Assembly (NCBI GenBank): GCA_032164245.1
Contig: JAVMKO010000169.1
Location: 198,979-262,978 of the forward strand
Source of the DNA: Sternotherus odoratus
Taxonomy: Eukaryota > Chordata > Testudines > Kinosternidae
Length of the DNA stretch: 64,000 bases
Reading direction: 5' to 3'
Shown: positions 22,393 through 32,816 of the stretch, one piece after another
Layout of the letters: the number at the start of each line of letters is the position of its first letter
Position numbering within the stretch: the first letter of the stretch is position 1
Position numbers and translations under genes: made by a program
Notes under the pieces: model-generated
What the model was told of the DNA's origin: nothing
Seen by the model: the letters and a program-made list of their open reading frames with translations, nothing else
Database searches by the model: none

Positions 22393-22640
22393 ATGCTCTT
22401 GTAGTTAGCTAGCCATTCATAATCCCTATTCAGTCCAGAGTTGATTGTATCAAATTTTCAAATGAATTGCAGCTCTGCAGTTTCTCTTTGCAGTCTGGTC
22501 TTGAAGTTTTTTGCTGCAATATGTGACTTTTAAATCTGTAATTGTGTGTCCAGGAAGATTGAAGTGTTCTCCTACAGGTTTTTGTATATTGCCATTCCTA
22601 ATATCTGATTTGTGTCCATTTATCCTTTTTCATAGGGACT

Positions 22641-22703
22641 GTCCAGTTTGGCCGATGTATATAGCAGAGGGACATTGGTGGCATATAATGGCATATATTA
22701 CGT
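22641..22703 (-). pseudogene. GIY-YIG endonuclease motif of the Penelope-like element
   Basis: The reverse complement reads IYAIICHQCPSAIYIGQTG, followed after a stop by KRINGHKSDIRNGN, PVGEHFNLPGH. Spacing of the YAI and YIG parts and the following R..GH and HF...GH residues match the GIY-YIG domain that follows RT in Penelope-like elements. An in-frame stop right after the motif disables it. Confidence 0.85.
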
Positions 22704-23198
22704 TGGTAGATGTGCAGGCGAATGAACCAGTGATGGTGTGGCTGATCTGGTTAGGTCCTGTGATGGTGTTGCTGGTGTAGATATGTAGGTAGAGTTGGCA
22801 TCGAGATTTGTTGCATGGATTGGTTCCTGAGTTGGAGTTATTATGGCGCGGTGTGCTGTTCCTGGTGAGAATATGCTTGAGGTTGGTGGATTGTCTGTGG
22901 GCCAGTACTGGCCTGCCTCCCAGGGCCTGTGAAAGTGAGGGGTAGTTGTCTGGGACGGGTTGTAGATCACTGATGATGCGCTGAAGAGATTTTAACTGAG
23001 GACTGTAGGTGATGGCCAGTGGTGTTCTGTTTTCTTTCTTTGGCTTGTTTTGCAGCAGCAGGCTTCTGGGTACATATCTGGCTCTGTTGATCTGTGTCCT
23101 TATTACCTTGTGCGGGTATTGTAGTTTTGAGAAAGCTTGGTGAAGATCTTGTAGGTGTTGGTCTCTGTCTGAGGGGTTGGAGCAAATACGATTGTACC

Positions 23199-23864
23199 TC
23201 AGTGCTTGGCTGTAGACAATGGATTGTGTGGTGTGTCCGGGATGGAAGCTGGTGGAATGAGGTAGGCATAACTGTCGGTAGGTTTTCGGTACAGGGTGGT
23301 GTTAATGTGGTCATCATTAATTTGCACCATGGTGTCTAGGAAGTGGACCTCCCATGTAGGCTGGTCCAGGCTGAGGTGGATGGTGGGGTGGAAGTTGTTG
23401 AACTCATCATGGAATTCTTCCAGAGTTTCTTTCCCATGGGTCCAGATGAAGATTTCATCAATGTAGCATAGATAGAGAAGGGGTGTGAGTGGACGAGAGT
23501 TGAGGAAGCATTGTTCCAGGTCAGCCGTAAAGATGTTGGCATACTGTGGGGCCATGCGGGTGCCCATAGCAGTGCCACTGGTCTGGAGGTGTATATTGTC
23601 ACCAAATTTGAAATAATTGTGTGTGAGGATAAAGTCACAGAGCTCAGCAACCACCTGTGCTGTGGCATCATCAGGGAAACTATTCCTGACAGCTTGTATT
23701 CCATCTATGTGTGGGATGTTTGTGTAGAGAGCCTCTACATCCATGGTGGCTAGGATGGTGTTTTCTGGAAGATCAACAATGCATTGTAGTTTTCTCAGGA
23801 ATTCGGTAGTGTCACAAAGATAGCTGGGAGTCCTGGTGGCGTAGGGTCTGAGTAGAGAGTCCAC
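23199..23864 (-). pseudogene. Penelope-like reverse transcriptase core, partial
   Basis: This 221-codon frame covers RT motifs from the palm Asp block (ATMDVEALYTNIPH) through TSGTAMGTRMAP, the YIDEIF active-site block and the FLDT thumb-side motif. It ends early after the LIPPASIPDTP region, where the frame shifts. It belongs to the retroelement and is not a host gene. Confidence 0.9.
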
Positions 23865-23952
23865 ATATCCAGACAGTCCTTCAGTGAAAGTGACAATGCC
23901 CGAGATGATGGGGCATCCAGGATTTCCAGGTTTGTGGATCTTACAAGAGCAG

Positions 23953-24209
23953 TTTATCTTCTCTCGCTGTTTACACCTCCAATTCAGCTGCTAGAAGAAT
24001 ACCTCACCCTCCCTGATTAGAGATAACAAGCTGGTTCAGCCCCATTGGTCCTACCCTGTTATCTCTAACCTGGTTCTTACCTACCTATTTATACCTGCCC
24101 CTGGATACTTCCACTGCATGCATCCGACGAAGTGGGTATTAACCCACGAAAGCTTATGCTTCAATACTTTAGTTAGTCTTTAAGGTGCCACAGGACTCTT
24201 TGTAACTTC
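23953..24209. repeat. Right 257-bp inverted arm of the Penelope-like element
   Basis: tttatcttctctcgctgttt through ctctttgtaacttc, complementary to 22136-22392 with few mismatches. Confidence 0.92.
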
Positions 24210-24219
24210 ATTTGTCCTA

Positions 24220-24542
24220 ATAGCTTTGAAATCAAGTTTCTCAGCAATGAATTTGAATTACATTTTATCTCTATATTATCTGTGATGCCATCTCTAGATC
24301 AGCACTGTTACTCATTTTATGGCTATGAATCTATGACTTCAAGTTTCTCTTCAATAAAACATGAACTGTAGTTTTTACTCTGTATTTTGTGATCTGCCAT
24401 TTTAATTACTTGCTCTCAACAACAAATGATTTTGTCTTTTACTGCTGACGAATATTATTATTTGACTCAGCAGGTAAGGAAAGTAAATTAGTGGTGCGTA
24501 GAAATCAACACCAAAATTAGGATCAAGATTTCAAGATTTTCA
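24220..24542. other. Gene 1 3' flank
   Basis: AT-rich sequence holding the candidate poly(A) signal. No other feature was recognised. Confidence 0.4.
24353..24358 (+). promoter_or_regulatory. Candidate polyadenylation signal of gene 1
   Basis: AATAAA, the first canonical signal seen downstream of the B30.2 stop after the Penelope-like insertion. A GT/T-rich stretch (ctctgtattttgtgatctg) follows at 24379. If used, the 3' UTR contains the entire retroelement with its inverted arms. An upstream non-canonical signal is possible. Confidence 0.35.
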
Positions 24543-24645
24543 AGCAACAAAGAGTCCTGTGGCACCTTAGAGACTAAATGGTGCCACAGGACTCTTTGTT
24601 GCTTCTACAGATCCAGACTAACACGGCTACCTCTCTGAAGATTTT
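24543..24645. mobile_element. Fold-back mini Penelope-like end
   Basis: agcaacaaagagtcctgtgg..cacc (24543-24566) faces its exact reverse complement at 24580-24603 across a 13-bp loop. It is followed by cagatccagactaacacggc, the outermost text of the Neptune-type terminus. All internal sequence is missing. Confidence 0.8.
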
Positions 24646-24705
24646 CAAAGGCTCAGCTGCCAGTTACCCAACATGAAGAGCTCCTTAGAAAATCTGACAA
24701 TGCCT

Positions 24706-25400
24706 GTCACAGTGGGCGCTGATGGGTGGATATTAACGGGAAAAGCCCATCCTGTCTCACACATTCATTTATATCTCAGAGACACAACACCACCAAATGT
24801 ATAACATAACCACTTAAGGGCTTGTGACTGGCCTCTGTAGCTACACAGTGAGGAAAGGGAATATAAAATACCCCCCATACCTTTACACAGCCATGCAAGA
24901 TTTACTGTCATAGTTACAAGGCAGCTGGACCTCGGATCCCTTTCCAGTCCTTCTGAGAGCTCTTGACCTTACCTGTCTCAGGGAGGAATGTCATAGGTCT
25001 TCAGCTCTTAAGCAGGGCTGTGACGACAGTAACCTGGACATAACATCCAAATACCACCCTTCAATCCCATGTCAGACTGGCCACCTGCCTGATCCTCCTT
25101 TCAGGAAACTGTGACCAATGATAATGATCAAAAGCCTTTTAAAAAATAAGTATTTTTATTTAGCAGTTATGTAGTTTATAGAAATAGAGTAATATCCCTT
25201 TAAATCATCTGTGATCCCTCTGTTCGTGTTCACCATTGTCTATGAATTAGAATCTGCTGAAAACCTGTCAGGACAGCAATATGTGTGTACCTAGGCCATG
25301 CAAGCTTGTGTATATTTAGAAAATTCATTTAGTTGCAATAAACTTGTTTATTTGGAGTCTGTGTGTTTCTTCATATTGTTTTGGTTTTGTAAGGAGCAGA
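24706..25400 (+). mobile_element. Possible LTR upstream of Ty3-like gag
   Basis: Begins tgtcacagtgggcgctgatg and contains a late caataaacttgtttatttgg (poly(A)-signal-like), then gtaaggagcagacgacacaa. Position directly before the gag remains at 25.54 kb suggests a 5' LTR and leader. The right boundary and primer-binding site were not identified, and no second LTR was found. Confidence 0.4.
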
Positions 25401-25539
25401 CGACACAACGATTAGTAACAAGGAGGGAAGCCCAATCCCAGAGTACAGTGGAGCAGAGAATAACTCTTTAGTTCTAAACTAAAATGAAACTGCAGCCATT
25501 TGGACTGTAACAAAACAGAAAAAAAAAAAGGTTTGGAGA

Positions 25540-26200
25540 AAACTGACTTGTTTGATAAAGTGGGTCAGTCCTCCACTGAGCTGTGGGGAGAGAGTAGAAC
25601 ACAGTATAATAGCTAGTGGTATCAGTGTTGAGCAAAAGGTGTCAGTTTTACTGAGTGTACTGGGGCTAATTTACAACCTGCTACATAGTTTGACTGCTCC
25701 TGTTGAACCAACAGGTTCATTTTGTGAGATTGTGGAAATTCTCCAAAATCACCTCTCACCAAACCAACCGGCAATTGCAGAGTGTTTCTGTTTTTATAAA
25801 TGAAATCAAACAGAAAATGAAACACTTCCGAAATATGTGGACGATTTAAGGATATTAACAGAGTATGGCCAGACTGAAGAGAGTTCAAATGACATTATGG
25901 TGTGATAAGGAAAATGAAGGAATCCAAAGCCAGTTATTGACTGAGGCTGATTGGACCCTATAACATGCATTAGAACGTGCTATGTCAGTGGAAACCATCG
26001 CTGAAGATTCCATGGAGCTGCAATCACATCACGTGATCTGAGCAATAAACAAACTGGCAGTCAAGTGGAAAGCACAACATGGACAGTGCGAACACAGAGA
26101 CTGCACTTTCATTTGGAAAACAGTCTCACAGTGCAACTGATTCTTGGCATAAGGACAAAACTTGTAGAAACTGCAACAAAATGAGGTTCACACAATAAAT
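25540..26200 (+). pseudogene. Degenerate Ty3/Gypsy-type retrotransposon gag
   Basis: Translation shows VEQKVSVLLSVLG...YNLL..L, EIVEILQNHLSPNQPAIAEC, then after a stop and frame changes EGIQSQLLTEADWTL and ERAMSVETIAEDSMELQ, and near 26165 DKTCRNCNKM (zinc-knuckle start C-x2-C). This order matches gag of Mag/K02A2.6-like Ty3 elements (VLLSVIG...EIV..L..HL.PKP..IAERF, LL.E.DLTL..A...A..ME.A, C.NCNK.GH). Several in-frame stops show it is dead. No pol was found beside it. Confidence 0.75.
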
Positions 26201-26351
26201 ATCAAGGTCTTTGAACAATGCACATTAACTACAGCACAAAGGCAATACCAGAGGATTTCAGATGCATTAGCATACAGGTGAAAACATGGTGTCCACTGAT
26301 AATGTTATAACTTCTCTACAGCTACTTAGCTGGAAAAGACAATAAAATACT
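26201..26351. other. Short gap
   Basis: Nothing recognised. Confidence 0.4.
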
Positions 26352-26612
26352 AGAGGTAACAAAGTCCTGTGGCATCTTAAAGACTAACTATAAAGTTTTG
26401 AAGCATAAGTTTTTGTGGGCTAATACCCACTTCGTCGGATGCAAGTAGTGAAAGTGTCCAGAGGCAGGTATAGAAAAGTAGGCAAGAACCAGGTGGGAGG
26501 TAACAAGGTTAGTCCAATTAGGCTGAACCAGCTTGTTATCTCCAATCAGGGAGGGTGGGTTATTCTTCTAGCAGCAGAATGGGGGGTGTGAACATGGAGA
26601 GAGGAGAATATT
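26352..26612 (+). mobile_element. Penelope-like terminal arm, left type
   Basis: gaggtaacaaagtcctgtgg through accagcttgttatctccaat to gtgaacatggagagagg. This is a full-length relative of the left arm at 22136-22392 with no RT behind it. The complementary end at 27960-28076 shares the outer gaggtaacaaag text, so the two may bracket one gutted element. Confidence 0.85.
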
Positions 26613-27619
26613 AAAGGGTATTCCTGACACTCGGCATTAGTTGGGTGATATACTGGGCATGGGAGCTGGTGATAAAGAACATCATGGACACCTCCCCAGG
26701 AACCTGTGAGGTTCTCTGAGTGTTGGCTTTGAGCAAACAAGGAGAAATATGATATTTATGGAGTTAGGTGCATACTGCGAGCGCACCGCTGACAGAGATG
26801 GCTTGTGTTAACCATAGCACACAATGGAAGCTGTCCTTATGACGCCTCAATCACAAAATGTGTCACAATTGTCTCCCTTTGTGGGGATGGTCAGTTATGA
26901 CTGCCACAGTTCAGGACAACTGCACCTGCATTTCACCTCCGTGGCCCAGCAAGGGAACCCAGTCTGAGGCTTCCGGTTCCCCACCCATCACCTCTCTTGG
27001 ACAGAAACCCACGTCTCTCTGTCCCCTCTCACCAGGTTATTCTCAGGCTGCACAGTTCTCTGCCTTCACTGTGCATTTCCCAGCACAGAGAGATTGCCCG
27101 GGGCACCTGCTTGCTTTGTCTTCAGAGACAATTATCATGTGTAATTGCTACAATCACACAGCACATTGTATGCAAGCCTACTTTATCCTTAAGATTAAAA
27201 GCATTACAGAGAAATATAAATCCCTTACACACATGGTAATAAGCTTATCAGAAATCATCGCTAACTCCAACATGAATCTGTCAGAAGCTGTCCTTCGAAC
27301 CCCCACCCAAGGGGATTCCTCTGTGGTCATACATGGATTACAGCTTCATCCCAGAATAAGTGTTCAGTTTTGCGTGGCTGCATTAGGCCAATTCCTTCCT
27401 GTCTTTCCTTAAGAACTGGGACCCTCAGTGGACCAGAGGTCTGGTCCATGTGCAGGACCAGAGAGAAAGCCCTGAGTTGGTCTAAACAGTTTATTTATCC
27501 AAAAATCCTTCCTTTGTCTCTAGGTACCTGCAGAATCCAGTTTGAGCTAGTATATGCACACCTCATAGTTACTGCAATAAACTGGAGAGATATAAATCTT
27601 AATTCAATAACATTGACAT
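26613..27619. other. Repeat-like gene-free stretch
   Basis: A 184-codon plus-strand frame at 26858-27412 looks spurious: it has no recognisable domain, no splice context, and low-complexity Ser/Pro/His content. 28080-28360 seems to belong to the same kind of moderately GC, non-coding repeat. I could not classify it. Confidence 0.4.
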
Positions 27620-27912
27620 TAATTAAATAAAAGTGAAATGGTAGTAGATGACAGAACAAGGAGCAATGGTCTCAAGTTGCAGTGGGGGAGGTCTAGGTTG
27701 GATATTAGAAAAAACTTTTTCACTAGGTGGGTGGTGAAGCACTGGAATGGGTTACCTAGGGAGGTGGTGGAATCTCCTTCCTTAGAGGTTTTTAAGTTCG
27801 GGCTTGACAAAGCCCTGGCTGGGATGATTTAATTGGGGATTGGTCCTGCTTTGAGCTGGGGTTGGACTAGATGACCTCCTGAGGTCCTTTACAACCCTGA
27901 GATTCTATGAGT
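27620..27912 (+). mobile_element. CR1-like LINE 3' end
   Basis: The plus frame gives [40 protein letters not shown] and SLEVFK, the C-terminus of CR1 ORF2. It is followed by the typical 3' UTR ggactagatgacctcctgag and tail gagattctatga. Confidence 0.9.
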
Positions 27913-27959
27913 TCATTCCAGGTGTTACAGGAAATTTTCAGCCTGTTACAATTACTGTA

Positions 27960-28076
27960 GGTTCTGGGTATTAGCCCACGAAAGCTTATGCTTCAATACT
28001 TTAGTTAGTCTTTAAGGTGCCACAGGACTCTTTGTTACCTCTGCTATTCCAGACTAACATGGCTACTTCTCTGATT
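27960..28076 (-). mobile_element. Penelope-like terminal arm, right type
   Basis: ttagcccacgaaagcttatg through aaggtgccacaggactcttt to actaacatggctacttctct. Truncated on the inner side. Confidence 0.85.
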
Positions 28077-29206
28077 CTTGCCTAACACAGAGTCACATCC
28101 TCCATGTGAACTGTTGGGCAGGAATGGTGTTGGCTCACACACTTTGTGGGATGGGACTAAAAAGCTTGTATCCTTTGAAAGGATCCTTACACCCAACAGT
28201 GCATCTTTGCCTATAAAGTCATCTTATGACACTTCCCCATATGGAGCGGAGCAGTGATTTCACATGAGCTGGAAGAGCAGAATGAAAGACTCATTGCCTT
28301 TGTTTCTAGGTCTTTCAGTTCTGTAGAAAGTAAATATTCTCACACTGATAGAGAAGCTATGAATTTACTCCGCATGGGACCTTGTGAGCCAGTAGGGTAT
28401 AGGTTGGATTACCCAAAATAACAGTTGCACAGCCACCCCTTTGATAGCCATACAATTGGGTGGGAATAAAATCCCATTTTGTCCAAACTGGAAAACACTG
28501 GATCTCTGGAGTATCCTGGCACTATACACTCTGCCAGTGCATTCCACTTCGGTGCACACAAACCTCTCTCTATGGGCAGCCAATCCTTGCAAACTGAGCT
28601 AAAGGTCACTCACTACCTTTCTGGTTTACATATTCATGTGCACCTTGGGTTAGTGGGGATGGAAGATGGTCAAGGGAGATAATGGTTGATGAGTTGAATA
28701 TAATAATTAGGAATCCTATTTGCTCAATGCCAGCTATCAATTGGGGAACATTAACAAACTCCACGGGTGAACCAGACCAATAATTACATTGCAAATGTCC
28801 ATCGTCACAGCACCAACAGCTGACTTGCTAACAACAAATTGATTAAACAAACAACCAGTTTTCAGATGGCAACAGCAACTGCTTCTGCATGGGAATGACC
28901 TCCCTTACCTGTGTGTCCCAGTGCTGAAGGTTGGAGGAATTCCTCGCACAACTGAATGGAAGTGTCCTTCCTCATGGAGCAGTCTTGGACTCACTGTTGA
29001 GCAACTCAGGACTGCATGACAATGTGGTCCCACCACTATCAGCTTGTGGCCCTGATTCAGAGCTGCAGGTTAGCAGAATCCACAGCTCTTGAACCCTGCA
29101 TCAACTATTAAACAATCCACAGCTATTAAACTATTCCATGTCCATATTCAATCTGCATCATCTCCTCAGAAGGACATGCAGCCACCTTCTTTGGGCAACA
29201 AGCCAT
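28077..29206. other. Gene-free stretch
   Basis: No exon, RNA gene or complete mobile element was recognised. Confidence 0.4.
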
Positions 29207-29300
29207 TGTTCGACACCTGGCATTGGCTGCTGTCAAAAGACAGGATATTGGACTAGATGGACATATGGTCAAACCCAGTATGGCTGCTCTTATGTTCTCA
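29207..29300 (+). mobile_element. CR1 LINE 3' terminus
   Basis: cacctggcattggctgctgt, then gactagatggacatatggtc and agtatggctgctcttatgtt: the terminal ~90 bp of a CR1 copy. Confidence 0.85.
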
Positions 29301-31002
29301 GATATAATGGTGCATTTATTGGACGTTCATAAGGCCAGTTAAGTGCATCAGACTAACACACTGTAGACTTACATGCCAGTTTGCTGTGTATTAACTCCAA
29401 TAGCAGAGCCCTAAGAGACCAGATCAGGACTCAATTACATCAGTTACAGCTGGGCAGGGGATCCGATGGCAGATATTCATCACCCTGGAAGCATGGCAGA
29501 ATGCACAGAGAGACAAAAACAGAATTAGCTACAACATGAAGGAAAATAAGGTTATAACTATCAGCCCCCTTTACACACAAAACAAGCAGCTGCCCAAAGC
29601 TAATCAGACAGAAAGGGTGCACACTCCTCAGCCTGCAAAGTTCTGAATGGCTCTGTTGAGAATGGAGGAGAAGCATGTCTGGAAATATAGCTGATTTTCG
29701 CTGGGATGTTATTAAACAATTTGTCCTTAATATGGCCAAGCACAGTCAAGTGTATTAGTGGGTCAAGGGAGACATCCACAACAAACTAGCATTACTGTAA
29801 ACATGACCCTCCTTGTCCACCCTAAGGGCAAAAATCATGTTTAACATCATGTCAGTTAAAATGTGTGAGTTGATATATTTTGTAACACAGATACCCAAAA
29901 CCAATTTACAGTGAAAGAGACCCAAATTGAGGAATAAAAAATAGTAATTCTACCAGGGCACTGATGATGCTGTGGGGTTCATCTCTTTAATGTGAATAGC
30001 TCGCTCTATAATCTCAGTTTCAGAATTTTTAATTCCCAATTGAATGAGGAGCTGGTAGGGAGTCCTATGTTTGGGTTGTCTAATTTTGTAAAATATGCTG
30101 GCAGGTTTTTTAGAAGCATTCACACCTCCGCTGTTCACAGCAGATCTTAGAAATTCATCAAGGGAAGCCCTTGAGTTAGAGAAATGCTTTTTATGTCTCC
30201 CAGGAAATTCTGCTCTCTCCCCACTCCCCACTCACAGTGGCTTTCCTTGGTCAGTGAGGACTCAGGGTTCAGAGACACATTTCTGTGAGTTTACCACACC
30301 CCCAGGAAAGAAGGCACCTGGCTTGTTCTGCCATCTAAGCACTTGCTCTGGCTCTCTCCCCCCGCCCCCCCCCCCCCTGCCTCAACATTGCTGTGACCTC
30401 TGCAGGTCAGTGATTTTCAACATATAGTAGACTGAGGAGAAACCCTGCACCACCACAAGTAATTTAAACTCTTATTGAATACTTAAAATAACAAAAGGTT
30501 TCTAATGCAGCTATCTTTGCGCAGGTCAGGGAGCAACTGAAACCAAACCAGATACTCTTAGAAGTAGGAACATCTATCCCCAGTCAGAGAAGGCATGCTA
30601 GCCCCTAGCTTAAATATGTCATTTCAGGTGAGGGTGACCCCCTCATTCAGGACAGGTTAAGCACAGTGCTGCTGCCCTTTATTCAATAAAGACAACACTA
30701 TTGGTAACAGCATTTCATTGCCCCTGCATTCAGTACTAAAGTGATTTGTAACCCAACACTAGCCATAGTTGATCACTTTGAGTAACACCACTCTATCTGC
30801 TGGATACCTAGGCAGAGTAGGTGTGTTCATGTAACTACAGTTTGTCATGCACTTTGTGTCCTGGTTCTTCAGTAGCCAGACCCCTAATACCATGAATTAC
30901 AGGTTCAGAGACAGTTTCCACCACCTAGTTGTCACAATATTTAATGTTTTGTTACATTTATATACATATGTTTTCCATATTACCCTGATTCAAATAGGTC
31001 TC
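29301..31002. other. Gene-free stretch with an unexplained minus-strand frame
   Basis: A 93-codon minus frame at 29950-30231 (containing SIFYKIRQPKHRTPYQLLIQ and KNSETEIIERAIHIKE) has protein-like composition, but I do not recognise it and there is no obvious start context. A C-run sits at 30360-30377. ttcaataaagac at 30681 resembles a poly(A) signal. The rest is unassigned. Confidence 0.35.
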
Positions 31003-32816
31003 TAAGGCCTGGTCCCCACTAGGGCTTAAAGTCGACTTTAGCAAGCTAAAGTCGATTTAAGCCTGTACCCGTCCTAACATGCATGCCCTTAAAGTCGATT
31101 TAAAGAGACCTTAAAATCGACTTCTGTACTCCTCCCTAAGGAGAGGAGTAGCTGAAATCGACCTCTCTCTGGGTCGATTGTCATCTAGTGAGGATGCAGG
31201 TGACGTTAAGCCTCCGACCTTCGGAGCAGCTCCGCGGAACCCCCCGCCCGCCCGAGCAGCTCAGCAGCCCCCAGCCTGCCCGAGCAGCTCCGCGAACCCC
31301 TCCCCCCCCGCCCGAGCAGCCCCACGGACCCCCCCCTCCCACCCGAGCAGCCCCGCGCCAGACCCCCCCCGCCCGAGCAGCTCCACGAACCCCCCCACAC
31401 CCGCCCGAGCAGCCCTGCGCCGGACCCCCCGCCCGCCCGAGCGGCACCGCAGACCCCCCCGCCAGCCTGAGCAGCCCCGCGCTGGACCCCCCGCCCGCCC
31501 GAGCAGCTCCGCAGACCCCGCCGCCCGCCCCAGCAACCCCGCGCCAGAGCCCTCCGCCAGAGCAACTCCGCAAACCCCCCCCGCCCGCCCGAGCAGCCCC
31601 GCGCCGGACCCCCCCCCGCCCGCCTGACCAGCTCCGCGAACCCCCCCCCCGCCCGCCTGAGAAGCTCCGCAGACCCCCCCGTCCACCCGAGCAGCCCTGC
31701 GCCAGACCCCCCGCCCGCCCGAGCGGCACCACAGACCCCCCCGCCAGCCCGAGCAGCCTCGCGCTGGACCCCCCCCCCCGCCCGAGCAGCTCCGCAAACC
31801 CCCCCGCCCGCCCCAGCAACCCCGCGCCAGAGCCCTCCACCAGAGCAACTCCACAACCCCCCCCGCCCGCCGGAGCAGCCCCGCGCTGGACCCCCCCCGC
31901 CCACCTGAGCAGCTCCGCAGACCCCCCCGCCCGCCCGAGCAGCCCTGCGCCGGACCCCCCCGCCTGAGCAGCTCCGCGAACCCCCGCACCCACCCGAGCA
32001 GCCCCACAAACCCCCCCCCGCCCGAGCAGCCCCACGCCGGACCCCTCGCCCACCCGAGCTGCTCCGCAGACCCCCCCCCTGCCCACCCGAGCAGCCCCGG
32101 GCCAGCCCCCCCCCCGCCCAAGCAGGTCCGTGAACCCCCCCGCCCGCCCGAGCAGCCCCGCGCCGGACCCCCCCCCCACCCGAGCAGCTCCGCGCCGGAC
32201 CCCCCCCCGCCTGAGCAGCTCCGCGAACTCCCCCACCCGCCCGAGCAGCCCTGTGAACCCCCCCGCCCGAGCAGCCCCGCGCCGGACCCCTCTCCTGCCC
32301 GAGCGGCTCCGCAGACCCCCCCCACACACCCGCCCGAGCAGCCCCGCTCCGGACCCCCCCACCTGAGCAGCTCCGCGGACCCCTCCCCACCCACCTGAGC
32401 AGCCCCGCGAACCCCCCCGCCCGAGCAGCCCCACACTGGACCCCCCCCCGCCCGCCCGAGCAGCTCCGCGAACCCCCTCCGCCCGAGCAGCCCCGCGCCG
32501 GACCTCCCCCCCCGCTCAGGCGGGCGGGGGGGGGGGTCCGCGGAGCTGCTCGGACTGGGGCTGGTCCCCTGGGGAGCGTGCCTGGCTGCCCCTAAAAGTG
32601 GTGCCAGCTGGAGACTCCCAGCACTGTGGGATAACTACCCACAGTGCAATGCTGCCTATGTCGACCCCTGCAAAAGTTGTAGGAGAGACACTGTCGAGCT
32701 GCTGTCCTTTGTATGTCCTTTGTGGGGATGCATTAAGTCGATTTTCTAAAGTCTACTTTAGAAAATCGACTTAAGGGAAATCGACCTACTGCTGTAGTGA
32801 AGACATACCCTAAATT
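31000..32816 (+). mobile_element. TAA-flanked MITE interrupted by a large minisatellite
   Basis: The left end ggcctggtccccactagg follows TAA (31003-31005). The right end gtagtgaagacataccc is followed by TAA (32811-32813). Ends are imperfect inverted repeats, and a 3-bp TWA duplication is the rule for PIF/Harbinger elements. Inner flanks carry mirrored gtcgattt/aaatcgac motifs (31029-31150 and 32738-32790), including a palindrome gtcgattttctaaag / ctttagaaaatcgac. No transposase is visible. Confidence 0.75.
31210..32555. repeat. C-rich minisatellite, ~30-34 bp units, with inverted last unit
   Basis: Units have a constant cccgagcag core followed by ccccgcgccggacccccc or ctccgcgaacccccc and a C-run of variable length; the two types are mixed. 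At 32510-32555 the last unit is inverted (cgcccgcct faces aggcgggcgg), creating a hairpin, after which the sequence reads ggagctgctcgg. Frames of up to 417 codons on the minus strand and 259 on the plus strand are by-products of composition, with no domains. Confidence 0.92.

Larger units (their letters stand above)
22090..24219 (-). mobile_element. Penelope-like retroelement (Neptune type), full ends, defective
   Basis: The element proper is 22100-24209, flanked by a ~10-bp target duplication (atttatccta at 22090-22099, atttgtccta at 24210-24219, 9 of 10). Minus-strand coding at 23199-23864 shows Penelope-type RT: MDVEALYTNIPH, TSGTAMGTRMAPQYANIFTA, YIDEIF (usually Y-[IV]-D-D) and HFLDTMVQ. 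The GIY-YIG endonuclease follows near 22700-22640 (YAI...IYIGQTG). The RT and nuclease parts are in different frames and contain stops, and the catalytic Asp pair is Asp-Glu, so this copy is inactive. It lies 30 bp after the gene 1 stop codon, antisense to it. Confidence 0.93.

Noticed and set aside
22698..23317. Separate host genes on the minus strand
   Set aside because: These frames are out-of-phase parts of the Penelope-like element between its inverted arms.
26858..27412. 184-codon plus-strand frame as a gene
   Set aside because: No recognisable domain, no splice or start support, and it is surrounded by mobile-element remains.
31181..32434. Open frames up to 417 codons (minus) and 259 codons (plus) as proline- or glycine-rich proteins
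   Set aside because: They lie wholly in a C-rich minisatellite. All frames on both strands are long because stop codons are rare in such sequence; there are no domains, start context or splice sites.
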